From Cycas panzhihuaensis (taxonomy: Eukaryota > Cycadophyta): a DNA stretch of 64,000 nucleotides. The DNA is taken from positions 121,093,741 to 121,157,740 of the forward strand of contig CM041465.1 of assembly GCA_023213395.1 (NCBI GenBank), written 5' to 3'. The position numbers and the translations under genes are program-made. Shown piece by piece: positions 10,256 through 20,290 of the stretch (the first letter of the stretch is position 1; the number at the start of each line of letters is the position of its first letter). The notes under the pieces were generated by a model. The model saw nothing but the letters and a program-made list of their open reading frames with translations, did not search any database and was not told the DNA's origin.

Positions 10256-10699
10256 TTTGTTTCCTAAACCAAAATCTCTAAGGATACTCTCAGCAGGTTC
10301 CTTTCCTTCTTCCTCAAATTTGGGTCCGATGGTTGAAAAAGATCTTCCGCTGGGTAGGTGTACCTCTAAAGAAGATTAGGAAGGTTTGTTACTTCCTTCC
10401 TCGGACTGGGATGGGGGTGGGGAAGGGCAATCTACCTCAAGACCCACACTGGAGGTAGAGGGAAGGTTAGGGTTAGAGGGGGTTGGGGTATTGGGAGGTG
10501 AATTAGGTTAAGGGTTTGGGTTAAAAGGGGGATTTGGGTTTGGGTCTAGGTTTTTAATATTATTATTAACACTCGTATAATCAACAAATTTAGATTTAAT
10601 ATCGACATCCTCGGTTACATTCCGAAAAAGTAGGTTACACCTATAGGATGAGAGGTTGACTTCATATGCGTCTTGTAGCCAGTAATCCATAAATCTCAT
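10256..10699 (-). other. Asn/Pro-rich linker replacing pol core in Gyp-K
   Basis: The minus strand encodes MRFMDYWLQDAYEV followed by repeated NPNP and Ser/Pro-rich stretches (10440-10540). The plus strand is correspondingly G-rich (gggtttgggt). It lies exactly where RT, RNase H and the integrase core should be, between protease and the integrase C-terminus. Confidence 0.6.
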
Positions 10700-10768
10700 C
10701 CCGTTTTCATCGTCTGAAGAGTTGTATATTTCCCCAAAATAGGTCGGTTCTTCTTGCTGATAATTGAT

Positions 10769-11474
10769 CTATGTTGTGTGCTCTTCCGCCGTATGATAGA
10801 GATGTTCTTCCCCAATGGAAGAGAATGTTGTGTCGCTCGTAACCGTCGTGTTGGATCCCTCGTCTGGTATCATCTCGATGGAGCTTCTTCCCAGCATCGG
10901 CAATACTACTTTGCTTCTGTTATCTGATAAGGTGAAGGTTACGTTCTTCCAATTTTGGAGGCATTGCATTTTATATAACCATGGCCTTCCCAAGAGTGCT
11001 GGATAGGGCGTTGCCCCTTTCTTCGTTTCTACGATTGTGAAGCCAATTCTCACCACTATCCCTGCCACATCCACCTTGATGTCGGCCAATCTCCCCATAG
11101 GTCGTACGATGGTCGTTGGCCAATTTCAACGAATAGGTCGCCGCTTCCAACTTTGGGCTTCCCAGTTTCCGCCATGTCGAAGTTGGTAACACGTTTACCG
11201 CTGCGCCTCTATCAACGATTACTCTTGGGAATGTTTCTCCCAAGACCGTCATTGTTACCATCGAATCCATATCGAATGATGGTATTATTTGCGTCAAGCT
11301 CTTTGTAATTCCACGTTGCAATACTCCTCCTTTGATCCAATCAATAACTTGGCATAGGGGAATAGTCAACTGTAGCTGCTTGACCAAATTTTCCATTAAC
11401 AGCAACATTCTTGGAATATCTTCCACTGGCAATCCTTTAAAGAGTTCTTCCATTTGCACCATTTGCGGCTGCAC
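10769..11474 (-). pseudogene. pro: Gyp-K aspartic protease
   Basis: Two frames (11474-10971 and 11098-10769) together give a retropepsin. The active site reads VIVDRGAAVNVLP, with Asp kept but the usual DSGA changed to DRGA. The second half, PYPALLGRPWLYKM, matches the ILGRxWL motif of gypsy protease. A frame change near 11000-11098 splits it. It would cleave the Gag polyprotein. Because pol is missing downstream, protease is the only complete enzyme domain in the element. Confidence 0.75.
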
Positions 11475-11501
11475 CTTAGGCTCTTGTAGTAGATTCTCTT
11501 T

Positions 11502-13249
11502 TTATTTCTGTTTATTCTTCCGTACGTATACGTATTTAGTCTCTGGTTTACCCATCGGTAATGTATTCTCTTCCCGGACTAGGCCATCTAATACTTGTTT
11601 TGCTTTTTTGAATCGATCCATCTCTGTTGGCGGATTCAGATATCCTTCATTCAGTTTCTCCTTCTGTTTATTTTGGAGTTTGACGTTTTTGGTTTCTGGT
11701 ATGATTGTCATTAGGTTGGTCGCTTTGGCCTTTCCTTTGCAATCCTCTGTTTTATGGTCACTTGGGCCACAGTTATTACATCCGACGACTTACATTCGTA
11801 TTCACCTTCGTTGGGCATTCTGACTTCCAGTGCCCAAACTGCAAACAGATGAGGCATCTACCCATTGGTGGTTTTTTCCTCGAGGGCTCTTGTGTGCCCC
11901 TCATTGTGTACACATTTCGAGGTGGGTTGCCTCCCCTTCCCCTACCTCGTCCTCTGTAGGCCTTTCTCCTAGGATTATAGAAACAATCCTTGGTTGTATG
12001 CGTTTCAACATCGCATATATGGCACCATCTGTCTTGTTGGTGCAACGTACTATTTTTTAAATTCAATTCACATTCTTTAGTGGTATGTGAATTCTCTTCA
12101 CAGATGTGGCACCATTTGGTTATCCTTCTGGCATGGTCCTTCTTTTTCGTTGCTTCTTCTTCTTCTCGGTTATTTCTGATTTTTAATCTGGCCACTTCTT
12201 TCCTTAAAGCTTCCAAGTCCGATTCCTCTTCTGCTATCCCCACCTGGCACAAGGGTCGGTTATACTGATTTTGTTTGAGTTCTCTAATCTCATCTTGTAT
12301 TCTCAGTAACAGGGAGTCTTGTCCTCCTGCGTGTGTATCCATTTCCATTTCAAAATCCAACGCTAGATCTTGGGCATTCTTAAACGATTTCAATGGATGG
12401 GCATGCATCATGGCTCTCAATTTCTCATTCAACCCTCTCACAAATAGTTTTTCATGTTGTGGTCCGTTATTGTCTCGTTAATCATGCTGGCCGCAATGAT
12501 TTTCATTCTGCTGATGTAGGTTAGTACTGATTCTCCCGGCCTTTGTTTGATTTCTCTCAATGCAATTTCCACTGCTTCATTACTACGGAATTTTTAAAAT
12601 CTTTCCTCGAATGCTTTCTTAATCTTTGCCCATGGCTCATTCTTGTTCGTTTCTTTGTACCATGCCAAGGGTACTCCTCTCAACGTACAGGCGAATCTCG
12701 CTTTGATTTCATCCTCGTCTGTGATCTTTTTTACATCAATGAGTTTCTGAAAGAGATATACATGTTCCACTGTATCTGAAGTATCGTTAAAAATCAGTTT
12801 CCCAAAGTCTCTATAATCATCCATTTTGGGAGATTGCAACGGTGTCCCACCTGGTGGTGATTTTTCCTTTCTCCCCTCCTTCGGGGATGCACTTGGAGTG
12901 CCTATTGCTGTATTATCCTTTCCAAACAATGGATTCTTAAATGGAGTTTTGATATGTATAGGTTCCACTACACCTGGCACTTGTATAGTTAATGGTGTCA
13001 CTGTAATATACGATTGATCAGATCCCTTTTCTGATGAATCTTCAAAAAGCTGTCTTGTGAGCTTATTCTCCTAATATGCCGACGGACCTTCCTCCGCCTT
13101 CTTTTCGCTGTCACTTGGGTCCTTCGGACTGTCCTCCACAGGTATACTTCTCTCTTTAAGGTTTCTTGATGTATTTCATCCACTTTTGGTTTCCCTTCAA
13201 TTTCTGGGCTAAACAAATCATCTTTGATTGGCGCTGGTGTCAATACCAT
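11502..13249 (-). pseudogene. gag: Gyp-K gag with four CCHC zinc knuckles
   Basis: Three main frames (13249-12998, 13001-12594, 12441-11776) plus a fourth (11711-11502) make up gag. The capsid core includes DDYRDFGKLIF, FACTLRGVPLAWY and WAKIKKAFEERF. A helical stretch (RIQDEIRELKQN) is followed by knuckles CHICEENSHTTKEC, CHICDVETHTTKDC, an RGRGRGRGG box, CLICLQFGHWKSEC and, after a one-base frame slip near 11780, CNNCGPSDHKTEDC. Plant gypsy Gag normally carries one knuckle, sometimes two. The many RNA-binding motifs may favour packaging of the element's RNA. Frames shift at least three times, so it is inactive now. Confidence 0.8.
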
Positions 13250-13600
13250 ACGTTCGCCATTAGTTCCCTCTTCTTGTTCTTGAGGTGTCTGGGCTCCACT
13301 TGCCTTAGATCCTTCAACGGACTGTCCCTTAATCTCGTTGTTCTGCGAACTTAATCTCCTCGCCCTTCTGAGTGTTGATTCCTTTGACCATCTTAATGCC
13401 GTTTGTCCGTTGGTTTCCTTCTCTTTGGTGAAGTATCCTTTTGTGGCTCTTCCGACCTTGAAGGCCTCTTAGGTGTCATTGGAAGGTCCCCTGGCTGTCG
13501 GTGGCTTAGTTACAGCCTGTCATCACGACGGCAGTGAGGGTCCTCTACCCTTTACACATTCCTTTCACTCAAACTCCTAGGCCCTGTCCCTCCTCAACGG

Positions 13601-13619
13601 ATGTAGGTAATGGAACCAA
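13601..13619 (-). promoter_or_regulatory. Candidate primer binding site of Gyp-K
   Basis: The minus strand continues from the LTR end as TTGGTTCCATTACCTAC. It begins TGG after one base, as a tRNA 3'-CCA complement should, but it is not the iMet sequence used by the other elements here. I cannot name the tRNA. Confidence 0.4.
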
Positions 13620-14486
13620 TGTTGACTCTTGAAGGGTATCTTATTACACTTATGAGATAACCACACTTGTCAAGGTTACACAGTGCTATAGTCTAGTCAG
13701 GATATTGTCAACATGGTTATTCACATACATTCCACAGATATTTCCCAAAATTATACCACAATGGTACACAGCAGCATAGAATTCAACACATACTCAACAT
13801 TTCATCATCATAACACAAGAATACACAACTTTCCACGTAACTCTTCCTTTTATTAAGTAATCAGTTTAATTACACAGAGGCTGGAATGCATTCCAAGACA
13901 TACATTCCTACATTACACATGCGTACCCAGATGGTACTTATCATTCAATGTTGCTCCAACTATCTGTCATGCGTGCTAGCTTCCGCACCTTTGCGTACCC
14001 GTGATAATCGGCTCTCACCCTTAAGAGTATACAATAGGATTGAATCACTCGGCTCTCACCCTAACCTAATGGTTCGTGCGTACCTCCTTAAGTACTCTTC
14101 TTGGTACCTTTTGGCTGAAGGGTTATGACTGCCTGTCATAACCGTACCCCTTCAGTCATACGTACCCTTGCATTAATCGCTGGTTAGGCACTTTAACTAA
14201 TGACTCTTTGGATCCGTACGTCCGTACGTACGTCTCGCAGCTTCACAGGGCTTCACCAGTCCCTTTGGGTCGTGCATACCGCTTCGGTTCGGTTTCGTTC
14301 TGCCGTTGGTACGTATCTGTGGTACGTACCCGTTCCAGGTACGCACCTATCATACGTACCTAGAATGTTGATTTCTTCACTGTTTTGGCTTGTGCGTACC
14401 TCCGTACAGTCCGTACCTACACGTCTTAGATTACCTGACCTACCTCTGGTCTTCAAACAGCCATAGGATCACTTTGTACCCCAACA
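13620..14486 (-). repeat. 5' LTR of Gyp-K
   Basis: This 867-bp block has TGTTG...CAACA ends and aligns throughout with 6948-7812. The CTTAC TSD follows at 14487-14491. Confidence 0.9.
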
Positions 14487-14491
14487 CTTAC

Positions 14492-14847
14492 CCAACTCAC
14501 AAATGAAAGTGTTTGAGGTAGACAAAGGTATGATAAGTATCATGCAGGTTGTTAAGAGTTATATACTCTACAATTCACAAGTCACTCGTCTCTTTCAGTT
14601 TCTGCACATAGAGACTAGACATGTTTCAAGAGTAAGCAAGTATCAAGACTCTAATAAATCATTAAGAGTCATTTTGCATCATATGCAAACAAATAAAGAT
14701 GAGCAATCTACTCATCAACCACTAGCAAATTGATGAATGCTAGTGTTCCAGGTTGTAATTCTGCCAAGTCATGTTGAGTCATGTTGTATGACACCATGTT
14801 GTGATATATTGTGCTGCACCATGTTGCCTTGCTTCCTGTCTTCTCCT
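14492..14847 (-). other. Continuation of Cop-L interior, no clear gene
   Basis: This is the far side of the Gyp-K insertion. No recognisable domain is seen. A short stretch repeats the motif catgttg (about 14768-14825). The left edge of the Penelope-like element is placed near 14848, where its RT frame ends. Confidence 0.35.
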
Positions 14848-15680
14848 TCAACAACTCTCATAGGTCTTCTGTAGAGAATCCGGTGTAAACTGTTCCACAT
14901 CTACTCCCAAGGAATGCGATCTACTTGCTGATATACGTGAGGATCTGTGAGTTGTCGCATAGCCTCGCCAACGTACCACGACTTGTTGAGAACCACTGTG
15001 CCAAGGTTTTTGTCTGCAAGCTTGATGATAATATTCCTGTCTCATCGAAGTGAAGACAGGGCCTTCTGAAGTTTAGGTAGGAAAGGACTAGCTTCCTTTC
15101 ACAGGGTATCACGAAGCCGTTGGAGTAGAGTAGCTTTACCAATTCGGATGATCCGCTCGAGAGGGGGATAATGCCTGGGAGGGCTCCAGTTGGGATTGGG
15201 AATCTTGAAAGGATCGACTCACTTCTTATCATCTTCCTTGTCGAAGAAATGTCGGAGTCGGAAAAGATGAGCGAAGCTTTTGTACTCCTTAATTACATCC
15301 TGTGTGTTCATAAGAGGCGGGCGCAGAATGAACTTAAGACTGAATCCTAAGAGCTTACTCTCATAATAAGAGAGCCTTCTGTCAGAGAGGTTGTTGATTG
15401 CCAAATTTGTGATCCGGCGCTCTATCTGGGAAGGCGACATCCTGGAGAAAAATACCAAGGCCAAGTAAGGTCTGTCAAGGACCGGTCCCCACCTTGTTAA
15501 TCTTGCATGCGCCTTGGGGTGGCGCTTCTGCCCCGAGAATGCGAACGAGCTTGAGGACCGCCACCCTGCTGATTCCATTGTGGTTATTGGAACCACTGCG
15601 CCTGCGGCATCTGAGGAGGCTGCTGCCAGAATTGGGTCGGCATCCCCCAAGGAACATTCATCGGCTAGAAATTCTGCCAA
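14848..15680 (-). pseudogene. ORF2: N-terminal part of a Penelope-like reverse transcriptase
   Basis: One minus-strand frame runs from 15680 to about 14848 with three TGA stops, then a TAG. It reads SQIERRITNLAINNLSDRRL, then FRLRHFFDKEDD, then (after the first TGA) IPNPNWSPP and YPPLERII. After the next two TGAs it reads NIIIKLADKNLGTVVLNKSW and EAMRQLTDPHVYQ. These are the conserved blocks upstream of the RT palm in Penelope-like elements. The three TGA codons fall where CGA or similar codons are likely, consistent with methyl-C decay. The frame overlaps the end of ORF1 in a different phase. The YxDD box and endonuclease are lost beyond 14848. The family call is from memory of motifs, not a search. 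Confidence 0.6.
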
Positions 15681-17503
15681 CTCTGCCAGGGACCTCGGCG
15701 CCTTTGAAAGTTGCGACGAGGTTGATTTTGTTGCGACTGCCTTCTTTCTGATGAGGGCGGCCGTGAGGCAGATCGGGCAGGCGTCTTCGAACGAGCTCGC
15801 GAGTTCGACCTCTGATTTGAGGACGATGGCTGCGTATCAGCGGGAGTGGAGCCGCTCCCTGGCCCACTCCCAAGCGGCTCGTTTTTTGGACTATGTTGAT
15901 TTGCATTGTTGTTCTGTTGCCTGTTAGAGTTCTTCTTTCTTTTATTGTTCTTTTTGTTCTTCGTCTTCTTCGACTGATTACTGGAAGATGGCGAAGCAGG
16001 ATCAGTGACAATTGTGGAAACAGAACCAGACAAGAGATTTTTGAGGTCTCTGATCTGGGCTTGCAGAGCGGCGTACTTCTGGTTAACAGTATTGTTTACC
16101 AGTTCGGCAATCGAGGGTTCCACTTGCATAGTATCTGCATCATTCATTGCTGCGTCATGAGCTTCCTGTTGCGCGGAGTCAGCGGATTGTCTCAGACTAT
16201 CGCCAATAGCTTTTTCCATCAGCCATTGGTTATGTTTGAATTCGAAATCTTCCACGGCTTTGTCGAACCAAGCACCTGTAGTAGCTATAGGAATAGCTGT
16301 GCCAATAAAGTTAGCCTGCAAAAGAGAGTTACAAAGAGTTTCCAAAACTTTCCTGAAGTTGGTGGAACTTTGCGTGATTTCGTCCCGGGCTTTGTCCTTA
16401 GCAGCAGCGAGAGAAAGGATATACTGGTCCAGGAACTTGCCATTCGCTTTGTTCAGGATCTGCTCGAATGCGACATGCATTTGCGCTTGCAGGACTTCGT
16501 CAGCAACCTTCATTTTAGGAGGCGAGATCTTGAGACTGGAAGGAAACGAACCCACGGCCTTGAGTTCCTGCATCCTGGGCTCCAAACGGGCAAATCTGTC
16601 ATGCTGCAAAGTTTGCCTTTTGGATTCGGCAAACGCTTTGGAAACAAGGTTATTAATATGCGGTGGAAGTAGAGAAGAAGAAGAAGAGGTAGATGGTTGA
16701 TCAGCATCTGCAAGACGGGAGGAATTGTTAGCAGGTATGGAAAAAGAAACTTGCGGAGTAGGAGGGACTGAGAAAGACGGAGGAATCGGTCTGCGATCAT
16801 TGAGACGCTTTTCCAAATTGGCGCGTTCTCGCTCTGACTTGGAGAGCTGTCTTTCAAAATCAGCACGTTGCGTTGCAAGCTGCTCGTCGCAACTGCCTTT
16901 CTGAATGGCTAGTTGCTCGTGGATCCGTCGTTCAAAGTCATTCTGTATGGCCTGCAAACGCTAGCTCTGCGCCTCCTCGGCTTCTTTGCGCTCGATTTCA
17001 AGGCGACTGCGATAACGATCCCTTTCAGTTTAAAGGGCTGTGACGGTGGACTGCAACATGGTGCGCTTTGCGTTAACTCTGTTAACATCTTCTCTGAGCT
17101 GCGATCTTTCTTCATTGAACTTTCTCCGATCTTCGTTGAACTGGGAACGAATCTCGTTGAATGAAGCGGCATCATCTCTGAGTCTGCGGTTCTCCCTAAG
17201 AATAACTTCCGCACGGCACTGAACTTCGGCTTCGATAACCTGCGCATAAGTTGCGCGAATTTCTTGTCGGGCACGTTCGTGAACTTGTTCAAGTTCTATA
17301 GAAAGAGCGTCTGGGACTGGAATAATTGCGGAGCTTGCTTGCTCTGGCGGCGGAACAACTGCTACACATTTTTTGCTGGAAAGCTGCTGTGAATCAACAG
17401 ACATGCTTCAGGGGATTCTGTGAACTGGAATCTTGGCGGGGTTTTCAGCAGGGTTCTGAGAAGGGTTTTGAGAAGGATTCTCAGATGTTGAACCGGAAGT
17501 CAT
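15497..17503 (-). pseudogene. ORF1: long coiled-coil, basic-tailed Gag-like protein (430 codons still open)
   Basis: A single frame of about 669 codons starts at ATG 17503 (MTSGSTSENPSQNPSQNP) and is broken by TGA near 17410, TAA near 17030, TAG near 16960, and TAG and TAA near the end. The stretch 16957-15665 is 430 codons without a stop. The N-terminal third is strongly helical and charged (NEIRSQFNEDRRKFNEERSQ, then FERQLSKSERERANLEKRL), a coiled coil. A middle domain (about 16640-16150) has ADEVLQAQMHVAFEQIL and ATTGAWFDKAVEDFEF. The tail is Lys/Arg/Asn-rich (KKTKNKKNNKRKKN), then Ser/Arg-rich, then Gln/Pro-rich. No zinc knuckle is seen. The layout suggests an RNA-binding Gag-like protein. 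I do not recognise the family. Confidence 0.6.
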
Positions 17504-18089
17504 TTTGAGGCAAGGACTGAAACAAGATTTTAGGTTCTAAAACTGGATATAACTCAAGCGTGCAGCAGAAAAAGACTTAATGTTCAAGAAATAAACTTAA
17601 CCAAAAACAAGTGTAGCAGATATGGGAGAAACTTAAAAGAAATTAATTAAACGATTATTAGTACATGCAAAAAGAGCTAGGACATGAAAATAAAACAACT
17701 TATCTTTATAAACTTGGAAAGGAAATCCTAATGCGTTTCGCTCTTATGAGCTCATCAACGGACATGGATCTCCAAGTATAAAAGATGAGAATATATAGGC
17801 CTCAAGGTAATCGGGTGCCTTGCGCGGTAAGATTCTTGCGGGAATCATCTTGATCTGGGGACCAATCAAATCCTAGCAAATGGGCGGGCAGATTAATAAC
17901 CTTGTCTGGCAACCTCACTGGACTGAACTGGATCTGCAACAACCTGAATGGGCTGCTCTGCATCAGGCTGAAATCGGCTCCTCATCAAGAAAGTACCGAG
18001 TTTCTTTGGATTTCTCCAGCAGATCATAGCCCTCGGAATATGCCTCAAGTCGAGGTCTTCTTGGCAAAGCCCAAAAAGTTTAGGGTTTA
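16655..18089. repeat. Left arm of large inverted repeat
   Basis: Reverse-complement match to 18117-19548 across about 1.4 kb, with scattered substitutions and indels. The inner ends match exactly: agcccaaaaagtttaggg on the left and its complement on the right (18068-18089 against 18117-18138). Confidence 0.9.
17504..18089 (-). other. 5' leader of the left Penelope-like copy
   Basis: This is non-coding by frame analysis except for a short open stretch at 17893-18089 (LNPKLFGLCQED, then LRHIPRAMIC). The same stretch is open in the mirror copy (18117-18240) with conservative changes. The leader is also mirrored in the right copy around 18117-18688, with diverged patches near 17910-17980 and 18235-18290. 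Confidence 0.45.
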
Positions 18090-18116
18090 AGCTCACACGT
18101 AAACTGGGAGTAGTCC
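18090..18116. other. 27-bp spacer at palindrome centre
   Basis: Unpaired sequence between the two arms. The bases just outside it are gtttagggttta (18078-18089) and cctaaaccctaaac (18115-18128), each one to two units of the plant telomere repeat TTTAGGG. Confidence 0.7.
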
Positions 18117-19548
18117 TAAACCCTAAACTTTTTGGGCTTTGCCAAGAAGACCCCGACTTGAGGCATATTCCAAGGGCTATGATCTGTTCGAGAAATCCAA
18201 GGAAACTCGGTACTTTCTTGATGAGGAGATTCGGCACGATGCGTAGCAACCCATTCAAAGCTGATCGATTCGATCGATCGGTGCCGGGCAGGTTATTAAT
18301 CTGCCCGCCCATTTGCTAGGATTTGATTGGTCCTCGGTATCGGCATGATTCCCGCGCAATCTTACCACGCAAGGCACCCGATTATCTTGAGGTCTATATA
18401 TTCTCATCTTTTGTAATTGGAGATCCATATCCGTTGATGAGCTCATAAGAGCGAAACGCGTTCAGATTTCCTTTCCAAGTTTATAAAGATAAGTTGTTTT
18501 ATTTCCATGTCCTAGCTCTTTTTGCATGTATTAATAATCGTTTAGTTAATTTCTTTTATGTTTCTCCCATATCTGCTACACTTGTTTTTGGTTAAGTTTA
18601 TTTCTTGAACATTAACTCTTTTTCTGCTGTACGCTTGAGTTATATCCAATTTTAGAATCTAAAATCTTGTTTCAGTCGTTGCCTCAAAATGACTTCCGGT
18701 TCAACATCTGAGAATCCTTCTCAAAACCCTTCTCAGAACCCTGCTGAAAACCTTGTCGAGATTCCAGTTCGCAGAATCCCCCGGTCCATGTCTGTTGATT
18801 GAGGCGGTTTCGGCAGACGTAGCGATCGTTCGCCCGCCAGCGAGTCGCAATCATTCGATCTGAGACGTTCCTTCTGTAGAACTTGAACAAGTTCTCAAAC
18901 GCGCCCGACAAGAAATTCACGCAACTTATGCACAGGTTATCGAAGCCGAAGTTCACTGTCGCGCGGAAGTTATTCTTAAGGAGAACCGCAGACTCAGAGA
19001 TGATGCCACTTCATTCAAGGAGATTCGTTCCCAGTTCAACGAAGATCGGAGAAAGTTCAATGAAGAAAGATCGCAGCTCAGAGAGGATGTTAACAGAGTT
19101 AACGCAGAGCGCACCATGTTGCAGTCCACCGTCGCAGCCCTTCAAACTGAAAGGGATTGCTATCGCAGTCGCCTTGAAATCGAGCACAAAGAAGCCGAGG
19201 AGGCGCAGAGCTAGCGTTTGCAGGCCATACAGAATGACTTTGAACGACAGATCCACGAGCAACTAGCCATTCAGAAAGGCAGTTGCGACGATCAGCTTGC
19301 AACACAACGTGCTAATTTTGAAAGACAGCGCGCCAAGTCAGATCGACAACGCGCAGATTTGGAAAAGCATCTCAATGACTGCAGACCGATTCCTCCGTCT
19401 TTCTCAGTCCCTCCTGCTCTGCAAGTTTCTTTTTCCATTCCTGCTAACAATTCCTCCCGTCCTGCAGATGCTGATCAACCATCTACCTCTTCTTCTTCTT
19501 CTCTGCTTCCACCGCAGATTAATAACCTTGTCTCCAAAGAGTTTGTCT
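18117..19548. repeat. Right arm of large inverted repeat
   Basis: Mirror copy of 16655-18089. Homology stops at ccttgtctccaaag near 19548, where copia integrase sequence begins. Confidence 0.9.
18689..19548 (+). pseudogene. Truncated second copy of ORF1
   Basis: This begins with the same MTSGSTSENPSQNPSQNP start as the left copy. It reads RRIPRSMSV where the left copy has a stop, then acquires its own stop and frame disruption near 18800-18890. It continues with the coiled-coil region (frames at 18883-19266 and 19218-19546). The TAG between EEAQS and RLQAIQ (near 19213) is present in both copies, so that stop predates the duplication, or both derive from a template carrying it. The copy ends after about 290 codons. 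Confidence 0.65.
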
Positions 19549-20290
19549 CCAAAGATCTCTTTAGAAGCAGAAGTTTGTGAAGGGTGCATGTTGGGGCAAC
19601 AACATAGAGCGATGTTGCAACAGTCTACTTGGCGAGCTCAAGATGCATTGGAATTGGAACATAGTAACCTATGCAAAGCTGTATCTCCAAATTCTATCAA
19701 AGGTGTTAGGTACTTCCTCACTTTTATAGATGATTTCAGTGGGAATACCTAGATGTCTTTTATTCAGAAAAAATTTAAAACCTCCAGTATCTTCAAAGAA
19801 TTTTGAGCTTGTGTCGAGGTAGAAAGTGGAAAAGGACCTAAGGTTCTCATAACAGGGGGGTGAACACACCTCGAATGATTTTTATAAGTACTACAATGCC
19901 CATGGGATTCATAGGCAAATCACAACAACTTATACTCCTCAGTCAAATGGAGTAGTTGAAAGGATGAATAGAATCATAACCGAAATGGCCATGTGTATGT
20001 TGAAAGAAAAGGAAGTACCAAATATCTATTGGGTTGAAGCAGTCGACACAGTTCTATATCTTATAAATAGGTGCCCTACTTGACAAACTCACTCCAAAAG
20101 AAGCTTGGTTAGGTAGGAAGCCAAATGTAATCCATCTTAAAATTTTTGGTTGTGTTGCTTATGTTCATATTCTAGTTGAGAAAAGATCCAAATTAGGCAA
20201 CAAAAGTATCAAGTGTATCATGGTTGGATACAATAGTAAGTCCAAGGCCTACAGATGTATGGACATAAGGACAAACAAGCTATATGTTAG
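19549..20290 (+). pseudogene. pol: Cop-F integrase
   Basis: Starts in the pre-integrase zinc region (CEGCMLGQQHRAML), then GVRYFLTFIDDFSGNT with the first catalytic Asp. Several stops follow. TPQSNGVVERMNRI supplies the catalytic Glu near 19930-19970, and KPNVIHLKIFGCVAYVHI the C-terminal region. Not functional. Confidence 0.7.

Larger units (their letters stand above)
6948..14486 (-). mobile_element. Gyp-K: RT-less Ty3/gypsy element with both LTRs and exact TSD
   Basis: LTRs at 6948-7812 and 13620-14486 are co-oriented and start TGTTG; the right copy ends CAACA. The flanks carry an identical 5-bp duplication, CTTAC (6943-6947 and 14487-14491), proving a single insertion event. In minus order the interior holds gag with four zinc knuckles, protease, an Asn/Pro-rich linker, an integrase C-terminus, a tandem-repeat region and an extra ORF. 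No RT, RNase H or integrase catalytic core is present, so it must have moved with enzymes supplied by another element. Its LTR family is also seen as the solo LTR at 37191-38028. Confidence 0.92.
14848..19548. mobile_element. Penelope-like retroelement in head-to-head (palindromic) arrangement
   Basis: The left copy (14848-18089, minus) holds ORF1 and the start of an RT ORF2. The right copy (18117-19548, plus) repeats the same 5' leader and first part of ORF1 in mirror orientation. Assignment to the Penelope class rests on ORF2: NLSDRRLS...ESKLLGFSLKF, RLRHFF, NWSPP...LERII and IIIKLADKNLG, which follow the N-terminal part of Penelope-type RTs. Partial tandem or inverted copies are common in that class. 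No LTR ends or TSD were found. The catalytic palm and any GIY-YIG endonuclease are missing. Confidence 0.55.

Noticed and set aside
10440-10550. Telomere-like G-rich repeat (gggtttgggtt)
   Set aside because: Irregular and explained by the NPNP-coding linker of Gyp-K on the minus strand.
15893-16672. 259-codon open frame on the plus strand
   Set aside because: It is exactly antisense to ORF1 of the Penelope-like element, whose coiled-coil and basic tail are more protein-like; treated as a shadow.
17893-18312. 139-codon open frame crossing the palindrome centre
   Set aside because: The frame runs through the spacer and into the other arm, so its full length is a by-product of the inverted repeat; only the arm-specific half is kept as an observation.
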